A DNA stretch of 5,675 bases. Origin: Akkermansia sp. (GTDB taxonomy: Bacteria > Verrucomicrobiota > Verrucomicrobiia > Verrucomicrobiales > Akkermansiaceae). This document shows, piece by piece, positions 1-5,675 of the stretch; within the stretch, counting starts at the first letter, position 1, and every line of letters starts with the position of its first letter. Under the pieces are notes generated by a model, which was not told where the DNA came from, did not search any database, and saw nothing but the letters and a program-made list of their open reading frames with translations. The DNA is taken from positions 1 to 5,675 of the forward strand of contig JAIFNK010000053.1 of the NCBI GenBank assembly GCA_020047775.1. The letters run 5' to 3'. A program made the position numbers and the translations under genes.

Positions 1-359
1 GCATCCTCTACACCCCCTACGGCAGCATCCGCTACCGCAAGGCCGCACACGACACCCCCTTCCTCTTCGGAGGCTTCTTCGGCATCGCCACGGACAGCAA
101 CGGCCTCGTCCACATGCGGGCCAGATATTACAACCCTCTAACCATGCGTTTCCTCAACAGCGATCCCGCGCAGGATGGCTGGAACTGGTATGCCTACGCC
201 AACGGCAACCTCACTACGCCGGAAGCGGAAATGCGCTTCTCACGGTCTGCGATGTTTACAAACCCGCTCCGAAACGAAACAATCCCGGAAATCCCGTATG
301 CGCATCCTCACTTCCCTGCTTCTGTCCCTGGCGGCCTGCACCGCCGCCGAGCGGCCTAA
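1..359 (+). CDS. Rhs/YD-repeat protein, C-terminal fragment (5' end outside window)
   Basis: The frame is open from base 3 and ends with TAA at 357-359, giving 118 visible residues. The first part reads as the end of an Rhs-repeat-associated core: YTPYG near the left edge, then FGGFFGIATDSNGLVHMRAR, then RYYNP and RFLNSDP, then WNWYAYANGN (to about base 209). In complete family members this is followed by NPxxxxDPxG and a variable tip, often a toxin. Here the similarity stops after YANGN, and the remaining roughly 50 residues are a low-complexity, Pro/Arg-rich tail with no DPxG motif. The last 62 bases overlap the sulfatase gene in another frame, so that tail may be read-through of non-coding sequence. 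Rhs proteins are large secreted or surface beta-cage proteins. I infer a copy truncated by deletion or rearrangement near base 210; a naturally short, tipless Rhs is the alternative. The core identity is secure, the functional status is not. Confidence 0.8.
   Translation, partial: ILYTPYGSIRYRKAAHDTPFLFGGFFGIATDSNGLVHMRARYYNPLTMRFLNSDPAQDGWNWYAYANGNLTTPEAEMRFSRSAMFTNPLRNETIPEIPYAHPHFPASVPGGLHRRRAA
298..348 (+). other. Signal peptide of the sulfatase, possibly a lipoprotein signal
   Basis: Residues 1-17 have one Arg, a hydrophobic stretch (ILTSLLLSLAA) and then C-T-A-A before ERPN. LAAC (residues 11-14) fits a lipobox, which would put a lipid on C14 with Thr at +2. Cleavage by signal peptidase I after TAA (A17) is equally plausible. 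Export is well supported; membrane anchoring versus a soluble periplasmic form cannot be decided from sequence. Confidence 0.7.
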
Positions 360-1836
360 CATCCTGTTCATCTTTTCCGACGACCACGCACTGCAGGCGA
401 TTTCCGCCTATGGCGGCCGGTTCAAAGAGATCGCCGCCACGCCCAACATCGACCGCCTTGCCACGCAGGGCGCGGTTTTCGAGCGTTCGTATTGCGCGAA
501 CTCGATCTGCGGCCCGTCGCGCGCCTGCATCCTCACCGGCAAGCACTCGCTCATCAACGGCTTCGTCGATAATAACAGCTCGAAATTCAACGGCGCGCAA
601 CCGACGTTTCCGAAATACCTCGCAAAGGCCGGTTATGAAACCGCCGTCATCGGCAAGTGGCATCTTGTGAGTAATCCCACCGGCTTCGACCACTGGGAAA
701 TCCTCCCCGGCCAGGGCAGTTATTACAACCCGGACTTCATCCAGATGGATGGCTCCACCAAGCGCGTCGAAGGCTACGTTTCCGACATCATCACTGACAA
801 GTCGCTCGCTTGGCTCAAGAACCGCAAGGACAAGAACAAGCCCTTCATCCTCATGGCCCAACACAAGGCCCCGCACCGCAACTGGGTGCCCGCGGAGCGG
901 CATTACAAGCTCTTCGACGGGATGAATCTTCCCGAGCCGGAAACCCTCTTCGATAACTATGCGAACCGTAGTGATGCCTTGAAAAAGCAGGCCATGAGCC
1001 TGGCCAAAGACTTCTGGTGGGAAAACGACCTGCTGTTGCCCGGCGAATCCCCCGATCCGCGATTTCGCAACGGCATCGTCAACGGTGAGTTCAAGCGCAT
1101 GACCACCTCCCAGAAAGCCTCATTCGACCAGGCCTACGGCGCGGAAAACCAGAAACTCATCGACGATCTGGCCGCCGGTAAACTCACCGGGGAAGAGGTC
1201 ACCCGTTGGAAATACCAGCGCTACATCAAGAACTACCTCCGCTGCGTCCGGGCCGTGGATGAAAACATCGGCCGCCTGCTCGACTATCTCGATGAATCCG
1301 GCCTGGCAAGGAACACCATCGTCATTTACTCGTCGGACCAGGGGTTTTATCTCGGCGAGCATGGTTGGTATGACAAGCGCTGGATGTTCGAAGAGTCGCT
1401 CGCCATGCCCTTCCTGATCCGCTGGCCCGGCGTGGTGGAACCCGGTGTCCGCTCCAAGGCGCTCATCCAAAACATCGACTACGCGCCCACCTTCCTCGAA
1501 GCCGCAGGCGTGGAAATCCCGGATGATATCCAAGGCCGCAGTCTCATTCCCGTGCTGAAAAACGCGGGTGTCGCCCCGGCTGACTGGCGCAAGGCGATCT
1601 ATTACTTCTACTCCGGCGAGGCGACCCACGAGGTCGCCGCGCACGACGGCGTCCGCTCGGACCGCTACAAATTGTTCCACCTGACCAAAACCGGCGAGTG
1701 GCAGCTCTTCGATCTCGAAAAGGACCCGCAGGAAATGAAAAGCCTGCACGACGATCCCGCCAGCGCGGAAGTTCTCGCGGACATGAAGAGGGTCTATCAG
1801 GAATTGAGCGCCCAGTACAAGATCAAAACGGATTGA
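298..1836 (+). CDS. Exported S1-family (formylglycine-dependent) sulfatase
   Basis: This 512-residue protein hydrolyses sulfate esters, probably on a glycan outside the cytoplasm. The start at 298 is chosen because it gives a signal peptide directly before the conserved RPNILFIFSDDH. The frame is open back to 175, but those residues are basic and unlike the family. A weak GGAA (287-290) lies 7 bases upstream. Visible active-site elements are D28-D29 in SDDH (metal), C71-G-P-S-R75 (the C-x-P-S-R signature whose Cys becomes formylglycine), G119-K-W-H122, H189 and H193 in QHKAPHR, and S346-D-Q-G349 followed by GEHGWYDKR with K360. The C-terminus (about 450-500, SDRYKLF then WQLFDLEKDPQE) matches the usual C-terminal subdomain of sulfoglucosamine-type sulfatases. 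Length and order are normal, with no frameshift. The SDDHALQAISAYG start and NSICGPSR resemble the N-acetylglucosamine-6-sulfatase-like subfamily, but the substrate is a guess. No transporter, glycosidase or maturase gene is next to it. Confidence 0.95.
   Translation: MRILTSLLLSLAACTAAERPNILFIFSDDHALQAISAYGGRFKEIAATPNIDRLATQGAVFERSYCANSICGPSRACILTGKHSLINGFVDNNSSKFNGAQPTFPKYLAKAGYETAVIGKWHLVSNPTGFDHWEILPGQGSYYNPDFIQMDGSTKRVEGYVSDIITDKSLAWLKNRKDKNKPFILMAQHKAPHRNWVPAERHYKLFDGMNLPEPETLFDNYANRSDALKKQAMSLAKDFWWENDLLLPGESPDPRFRNGIVNGEFKRMTTSQKASFDQAYGAENQKLIDDLAAGKLTGEEVTRWKYQRYIKNYLRCVRAVDENIGRLLDYLDESGLARNTIVIYSSDQGFYLGEHGWYDKRWMFEESLAMPFLIRWPGVVEPGVRSKALIQNIDYAPTFLEAAGVEIPDDIQGRSLIPVLKNAGVAPADWRKAIYYFYSGEATHEVAAHDGVRSDRYKLFHLTKTGEWQLFDLEKDPQEMKSLHDDPASAEVLADMKRVYQELSAQYKIKTD
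508..522 (+). other. Sulfatase formylglycine signature (C-G-P-S-R)
   Basis: Codons tgc-ggc-ccg-tcg-cgc encode C71 to R75. In S1 sulfatases the Cys of C-x-P/A-x-R is oxidised to formylglycine, the catalytic nucleophile. Because it is Cys and not Ser, either an aerobic FGE or a radical-SAM maturase could serve; neither is in the window. Confidence 0.93.
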
Positions 1837-1837
1837 G

Positions 1838-1854
1838 GGACCGGGGCACGGTCC
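1838..1854 (+). terminator. GC-rich hairpin just after the sulfatase stop (possible terminator)
   Basis: GGACC at 1838-1842 pairs with GGTCC at 1850-1854 around a 7-base loop, starting 2 bases after the TGA. CCGGG (1841-1845) can alternatively pair with CCCGG (1858-1862), and CCCGG also with CCGGG at 1871-1875, so several folds compete. No T-run follows, so it does not meet the classic intrinsic-terminator pattern. It could still stabilise the 3' end. Confidence 0.3.
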
Positions 1855-1891
1855 GTTCCCGGAAATTGCTCCGGGTCGGTTGCCCGGTAGC

Positions 1892-1923
1892 GGTTCCAAC
1901 AATCAGCCGTGGCTGCCGGAACC
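1892..1923 (-). terminator. Two-part hairpin 14 bases past the PATR gene stop (possible terminator)
   Basis: On the plus strand GGTTCC (1892-1897) pairs with GGAACC (1918-1923). Inside it CAGC (1904-1907) pairs with GCTG (1912-1915) around CGTG, leaving an AACAAT / CC internal loop. The dyad is symmetrical, so it could act on either of the two converging transcripts; it is nearest the minus-strand stop. No U-tract is seen on either strand, so intrinsic termination is uncertain. Confidence 0.4.
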
Positions 1924-1936
1924 CGGGGTGAGGTGA

Positions 1937-4900
1937 TTACGGTGCGGTCGTGCCGCTGAGGCGGGCGTGGAGCTTGGTGCCGGGGGCCGCCGCGCTGGCG
2001 GGAATGGTCGCCTGGATGTTGACGAGGTTCGGATCGGCGTTCGTACTGGAGATGGTGAAGTTTACTCCTCCGACGAGGCCGGTCGTATCGGGCACCACCG
2101 CATCATGCCATGGATCACTGAGGCCAAGATCCCGGCTGTATTGCACCTTCAGCACCGCGCCACCGCGGTTAGCCACCTTGAGGCAGGTGAAGTTGAGCGT
2201 CAGGTTGCCAGCATCCGTGCTCATAAGAGGGATGAGGTTGCGCGCGTCCTGTGCCGGATCGGTTGCGCCAAACAGCCAAGCAAGGCCGTTGGGAACACCA
2301 TCCCCGTTGGCATCTCCGCCGAAAGTATTCCCTTCACCTGCCCAGATACTATAAGGTTCCACTATGTTGATGGTGGTGTCGTCGATGATTGGCGGATCAT
2401 CGTCCAATATATTGTCGGCGGTGTCGCGAATTTCGGCAATTGTCGGAATACGGAGTATAAGAGTGCCTACCGAGGTGGGGGTGACTTGCACCGTGATGAT
2501 GCCAGGATTGATTTCCGCGATGGTGCCGATGGTGATGGAGGAAGTGCCGGCGTTGTTGAAGTCCGTCGAGTCCACGGTGGTGTGATTGATATCCCGATTG
2601 AAATACAAGGTATAAGTAACAGGGGCATTCTGGCCGACGTCTGTGCCGAACCGGTCATCCACGATGTCCGAACTGACCAACCAGATGCCATTCGGATCAG
2701 TCACATTGATGGTAGTGTCGTCCAATATCGCCGGAATGCTGACCAACTTATTGCTGCCGATGGCGGCGTCGCGAATGTCGGCATCGGTGGGAATGCGGAG
2801 TATCAGAGTGCCCGCCGTAGTCGGGGTGACTAGCACGGTGAAAATGCCGGGTGAGATTTCCGTGATGGTTCCTATGGTGATGAGGGAAGTGCCTGCATTG
2901 TTGAAATCCACCGAGGTAACGGTGGTGTTATTGATGTCCTCGTTGAAAGACAAAGTGTAGGTGACAAGTGTATTCAGAGGGATGGGGCCGCCGCCTTTGT
3001 CGTCGACGATGTTGGCGCTGGTCAAAACAGGTGGCGTTATATCCGACTGTGTGAGTTTGAGCGAGTTTCCGGCGACCTCCAGAAAGTAACCGGGGACTAA
3101 TGGGTCGAGCGTTGGAACACCGCCCACAATGGAGGAAGCGGTCATCAAAGTATATGAGGACAAGGTGGGAGTAGTGCCGAAGATCCGGATCTTGGTGCCG
3201 GCGTTGAGTGTGAGTTTTTTGGTAGATGTGATGGTGGAGTTCAGCGTGAAACCGAGCGTTCCACCGTTGTTCACGATGATGGGGGATTTCTGGGTGCCAC
3301 TGGCCAGGTGAAGCACGCCGCCGGACACCACCGTGTTGCCCGTGTAGTTGTTGTTTCCTGAAAGGGTGAGCGTTCCGCTTCCGGTCTTGGTCAGTGAGCC
3401 GAACCTGACTTCAAAGTTAGGCTCGTCGGACCAATCCAGCACGGGGCCTGTGATGGCAACATTACCGTCGCCCGTGATGGTGGTTGCGATGTTGGTGGCG
3501 TAGATGTTGCCGCTCATCGCATACCCGCCGAGAACCAGCGTGTTACCGGGGCCGTTTACGGTAAGAGTTTGGTTGCCTCCCGTGGTGTTGGTCATGACTC
3601 CACCGAAGGTGAGGGTTTTACCGACGCCGCCGAGGGTGATGACGGAATTCGCGAAGTTGTTTACGTCGCCGAACCCCATGTTGAGATTCGCGGTTCCCCC
3701 GAAACTGAAGTTGCCGCCGATGGTGATGTTATTGGCGGCAGACAGGGTGAGTGCACCGGGGCCCACCACATCGAGGGTTCCGGAATAAATGGTGAGGGGG
3801 CCACCGCCGATCGCGTTTGAATTTCCCAGACGCAAGGTGCCGGTGACCATGTTGGTGCCGCCGCTGTAGGAGTTGCTCGCACTGAGGACAAGCGTACCCG
3901 AACCGCCTTTCTCCACCACACCTGAACCGCTGATGCTCGACCAGAAATTCGTGCCTTGAGTGAGGGTGTCCGAACGGTTGAACGCCAATATGCCGTTATT
4001 CGTTATGGAGCTTGAAGCAAGGGATCCCAAGGTGCCACCCGCGCCGATTTGCAATCGACCAGTGGTATTGATCGTAGTGGCGCCGGTGATGTTATTTGAA
4101 TTCGCGATGTTCACCTTGCCGCCCACCAGCAGGCTGTTCGACCCCGTCAAGGCATTGATGCCCGAAAGGGTGATGGTGCCGGTTCCGCCACCAATGCGGT
4201 AGACCCCGCCGTTGGGTGAGAATGTTCCGGCGTAGGTTGAGTCAGCGAGGGCGCCGAGATAGACATTCAGGCTATTGGTGGAGAAATTGAAAGCGGTGGA
4301 ACCGAAATTATCCACGGCGATCACACCTGTGGATGTCGGGTTGATTCTGGCGAGGGCGGTGGGGATGTCGCCACCAACGAACGGCGCACCGAAGCAGGCC
4401 AGCCCTCCTGACGCGATCATCACGTTCTGACCCGTTCCATTGATGGAACCCAACGCGTCGAAGCAAACCGCCGCATTGTTATTTACCGTGATGCCGCCAG
4501 TGGCGGCGGAGTTGGAGCCGGACAAGACAAGCAGGCCGTCGCTCACAGTGGTGGCACCCGTGAAGATGTTGTTACCCGAGAGGCGAAGGGTGCCAAAACC
4601 CGTTTTGGTGAGGCCTCCGGTGCCGCTGATGGCGGCGGAAACCGTAAGCTCATCGGTCGCGGATAAAGAATCCCTAATGAAGAAGGTGCGTGTGGAAGAG
4701 CCAAGCGACAGGTTGCCGGCAAGCGTGGCACCGAGTGGCGAGCCCTCGCTGTTGAATGCCACATTACCGTTCAAGGCAAGGGTGCCAGCGCCCGTGGTGA
4801 TGGCTGAGCCGCTGGTGGTGGATGAACCGCCGAAGGTGAGGCCCGCCACGGTGTTGTTGAATCCATTCAGGTCGAGGGTGGCCGTCACACCGGGAGCATC

Positions 4901-5675
4901 GCCGGCAAGACTGACGGCGGTATTGGGAAGGGTGTTGGAGGCACCCAGGCGGAGAGTGCCGCCACGCACGTTCGTGGCTCCGGTGTAGTTGTTGGTATTG
5001 TTGGAAAGGATAACCATTCCCAGCCCCTTTTTGATGAGTCCCGAAGTGGACAATCCGCTGATCTGGCTTGCGATGGTCCCGGTGACGCCGGAAGCGCTGT
5101 TGAAAGCGCTGCTGGCCTGCATTTCGAGTTTGCCGCCGGAGATGGTCACTGTCCCTTTCTCGAATCCCAGGCCAACGATTTTCTGACCTGCGCTCGCGAG
5201 CAAGGGGTTGGGTGTGGTCTTCGCATTGAATGGCATGGTTATCAAGGCGGTGAGAGAGGGGCTGTAGACGTCGGTGTAGGAACCGGCGGCAGTGACCGAG
5301 CCAGAGCATTGCAGCGTGTTGAAATAGGCCGGTTTTGCCGTGGAGATGACAGTATTGCATGTGCCGACCACCGTTTTCAGACTATTCTGCCAGTTGCTGT
5401 CACTGGCTATGCCGACAACAAAGCTGTTGTTGACGACTGTGCTGTAAGTGATGCTTCTGGTTGCGGGCGGATTTCCTGATGCTTGAAATTGACTTTGGAC
5501 AGTGCCGGCCGAGGCGACATTGGAAAGCGACAGGATGGAGTAGACAGTGCCCATGTTGCCATAGGCACCGGTGTTGATGGCCGGCATGACGCGGGGCACG
5601 TCGATGACGACATTGCCTGTGGCTGGTAGGGAGTCGCTGATGATGTAGGCGATGCCTACATAGGAATTGCGAGCA
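1937..5675 (-). CDS. Large PATR-repeat (autotransporter-associated beta-strand repeat) surface protein, N-terminus outside window
   Basis: The minus-strand frame ends with TAA (1937-1939) and shows no stop up to the right edge, giving 1245 visible residues. The first possible start inside (GTG at 5599-5597) is not convincing, because the 25 codons upstream are open and read as the same beta-rich protein (VGIAYIISDSLPATGNVVID). No signal peptide is visible, as expected for a 5'-truncated gene. Order by genomic position: beta-sandwich-like N-part (5675-5220); PATR region with G-x-GTLxLSGxNxYTGxTxVxxGxLxL units (5041-3296); two Ig-like domains (3040-2351); calcium-loop motif DANGDGVPN (2314-2288); terminal beta-rich module ending KLHARLSGTTAP. 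It is rich in Gly, Ser, Thr and Asn, as such proteins are. PATR proteins are exported, elongated beta-solenoid passengers, often adhesive or structural. No C-terminal barrel, terminal aromatic residue or PEP-CTERM motif is visible. It converges with the sulfatase gene, so the two are not one operon. The family call is firm, the role is unknown. Confidence 0.93.
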   Translation of the reverse strand, partial: ARNSYVGIAYIISDSLPATGNVVIDVPRVMPAINTGAYGNMGTVYSILSLSNVASAGTVQSQFQASGNPPATRSITYSTVVNNSFVVGIASDSNWQNSLKTVVGTCNTVISTAKPAYFNTLQCSGSVTAAGSYTDVYSPSLTALITMPFNAKTTPNPLLASAGQKIVGLGFEKGTVTISGGKLEMQASSAFNSASGVTGTIASQISGLSTSGLIKKGLGMVILSNNTNNYTGATNVRGGTLRLGASNTLPNTAVSLAGDAPGVTATLDLNGFNNTVAGLTFGGSSTTSGSAITTGAGTLALNGNVAFNSEGSPLGATLAGNLSLGSSTRTFFIRDSLSATDELTVSAAISGTGGLTKTGFGTLRLSGNNIFTGATTVSDGLLVLSGSNSAATGGITVNNNAAVCFDALGSINGTGQNVMIASGGLACFGAPFVGGDIPTALARINPTSTGVIAVDNFGSTAFNFSTNSLNVYLGALADSTYAGTFSPNGGVYRIGGGTGTITLSGINALTGSNSLLVGGKVNIANSNNITGATTINTTGRLQIGAGGTLGSLASSSITNNGILAFNRSDTLTQGTNFWSSISGSGVVEKGGSGTLVLSASNSYSGGTNMVTGTLRLGNSNAIGGGPLTIYSGTLDVVGPGALTLSAANNITIGGNFSFGGTANLNMGFGDVNNFANSVITLGGVGKTLTFGGVMTNTTGGNQTLTVNGPGNTLVLGGYAMSGNIYATNIATTITGDGNVAITGPVLDWSDEPNFEVRFGSLTKTGSGTLTLSGNNNYTGNTVVSGGVLHLASGTQKSPIIVNNGGTLGFTLNSTITSTKKLTLNAGTKIRIFGTTPTLSSYTLMTASSIVGGVPTLDPLVPGYFLEVAGNSLKLTQSDITPPVLTSANIVDDKGGGPIPLNTLVTYTLSFNEDINNTTVTSVDFNNAGTSLITIGTITEISPGIFTVLVTPTTAGTLILRIPTDADIRDAAIGSNKLVSIPAILDDTTINVTDPNGIWLVSSDIVDDRFGTDVGQNAPVTYTLYFNRDINHTTVDSTDFNNAGTSSITIGTIAEINPGIITVQVTPTSVGTLILRIPTIAEIRDTADNILDDDPPIIDDTTINIVEPYSIWAGEGNTFGGDANGDGVPNGLAWLFGATDPAQDARNLIPLMSTDAGNLTLNFTCLKVANRGGAVLKVQYSRDLGLSDPWHDAVVPDTTGLVGGVNFTISSTNADPNLVNIQATIPASAAAPGTKLHARLSGTTAP
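1940..2287 (-). other. C-terminal beta-rich module of the PATR protein, no barrel
   Basis: The last ~116 residues include NLTLNFTCLK, VLKVQYSRDLGLSDPWHDAV, VNFTISSTNADPNLVNIQATIP split here, and end KLHARLSGTTAP. A 'strand ... W ... IP ... KLFARLxV' ending is familiar from Verrucomicrobiota extracellular proteins. It is too short for a type V translocator barrel and does not end in an aromatic residue. It may be a sorting or attachment module; that role is inference. Confidence 0.5.
2288..2314 (-). other. Calcium-loop motif (DANGDGVPN) in the C-terminal region
   Basis: Read on the minus strand, D-x-N-x-D-G-x-x-N follows the DxDxDG calcium-loop layout seen in dockerin and thrombospondin type 3-like segments. 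It is followed by GLAWLFGATDP, a pattern I know from the ends of many Verrucomicrobiota secreted proteins. Calcium binding is inferred from the residues only. Confidence 0.65.
2351..2695 (-). repeat. Ig-like domain, second copy of the 345-bp tandem duplication
   Basis: This copy carries SSDIVDD, VTYTLYFNRDIN, TDFNNAGTS, ITIGTIAEINPGIITV, VTPTSVGTLILRIPT and DDTTINI, the same order as the first copy exactly 115 residues on. Comparing bases 2541-2630 with 2886-2975 by eye, about 69 of 90 positions match without a gap, so the relation is visible at DNA level. It joins directly to the calcium-loop region. Confidence 0.8.
2696..3040 (-). repeat. Ig-like domain, first copy of a 345-bp tandem duplication
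   Basis: This copy carries SANIVDD, VTYTLSFNEDIN, VDFNNAGTS, ITIGTITEISPGIFTV, VTPTTAGTLILRIPT and a closing DDTTINV. The pattern fits bacterial Ig-like / cadherin-like beta-sandwich domains found in tandem in secreted proteins. It lies in frame directly before the second copy. The exact domain edges are set by the 115-residue period and are approximate. Confidence 0.8.
3296..5041 (-). repeat. PATR beta-strand repeats, five clear units in the large surface protein
   Basis: Clear units read 5' to 3' on the minus strand at 5041-4943 (KKGLGMVILSNN then YTGATNVRGGTLRLG), 4618-4514 (LTKTGFGTLRLSGNN), 4210-4094 (GTGTITLSGINALTG), 3928-3809 (VEKGGSGTLVLSASNSYSGG) and 3403-3296 (LTKTGSGTLTLSGNNNYTG). 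A degenerate sixth lies at 3559-3461. Unit spacing is irregular (about 94 to 175 residues), with other beta-rich sequence between, so these are protein-family repeats and not recent DNA copies. Confidence 0.88.

Noticed and set aside
175..297. Upstream extension of the sulfatase to the ATG at 175
   Set aside because: The added 41 residues are basic and Ser/Arg-rich, lie over the Rhs reading frame, and would bury the signal peptide that starts at 298.
210..297. Promoter for the sulfatase in the segment before its start
   Set aside because: I saw no convincing -35/-10 pair at a proper spacing; only a weak GGAA ribosome site is present.
256..903. Minus-strand open frame of 215 codons under the sulfatase
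   Set aside because: It overlaps the conserved sulfatase catalytic region; its composition fits a GC-rich antisense shadow.
1120..1902. Minus-strand open frame of 260 codons under the sulfatase C-terminus
   Set aside because: It is a shadow of a well-supported gene, with no domain or plausible start context.
1967..2833. Long plus-strand open frame (288 codons) opposite the C-terminus of the PATR gene
   Set aside because: It is antisense to clear Ig-like and calcium-loop coding sequence, has no recognisable domain, and its internal repeat is just the reverse reading of the tandem duplication.
2351..3040. Tandem 345-bp copies as a mobile element or CRISPR-like array
   Set aside because: The copies are in-frame protein domains with whole-codon period, no spacers, no terminal inverted repeats and no transposase.
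4440..4988. Plus-strand open frame of 182 codons opposite PATR repeats
   Set aside because: It is Pro/Val/Arg-rich, as the complement of Gly/Thr/Asn-rich repeat coding is expected to be, and shows no protein family.

Overview
The window holds parts of three protein genes, and their mix points to a Verrucomicrobiota bacterium, probably near Luteolibacter, Haloferula or the wider Verrucomicrobiaceae. The evidence is a GC-rich sequence, an Rhs core of the 'MRARYYNP...RFLNSDPAQDGWNWYAYANGN' kind split here by dots, an exported formylglycine sulfatase, and a large autotransporter-associated beta-strand-repeat (PATR) protein. The PATR protein ends in a 'GDANGDGVPNGLAWLFGA' module. I recognise these as a common set in that phylum. 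The assignment rests on memory of the families, not on a search.

Layout. Bases 1-359 (+) are the 3' end of an Rhs/YD-repeat gene that enters from the left. It keeps the conserved core end but loses family similarity at about base 210, where a variable tip would normally start. Bases 298-1836 (+) are a complete S1-family sulfatase with an export signal; its start lies inside the last 62 bases of the Rhs frame. Bases 1837-1936 are a short gap between two converging genes, with two GC-rich hairpins. Bases 1937-5675 (-) are one very long PATR-repeat surface protein. Its frame stays open to the right edge, so its real start and signal peptide lie outside the window.

How the parts relate. All three products are likely exported or surface-associated, but nothing shows that they form one pathway. 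The sulfatase would remove sulfate esters from glycans outside the cytoplasm and needs a formylglycine-generating enzyme encoded elsewhere. The PATR protein is a beta-solenoid-like chain of repeats, followed by two nearly identical Ig-like domains (115-residue period), a calcium-loop motif and a terminal beta-rich module. It has no recognisable autotransporter barrel. No RNA genes, CRISPR arrays, insertion sequences or convincing promoters were seen. I found no clearly new multi-gene system. The most unusual object is the PATR protein with its non-barrel C-terminus.
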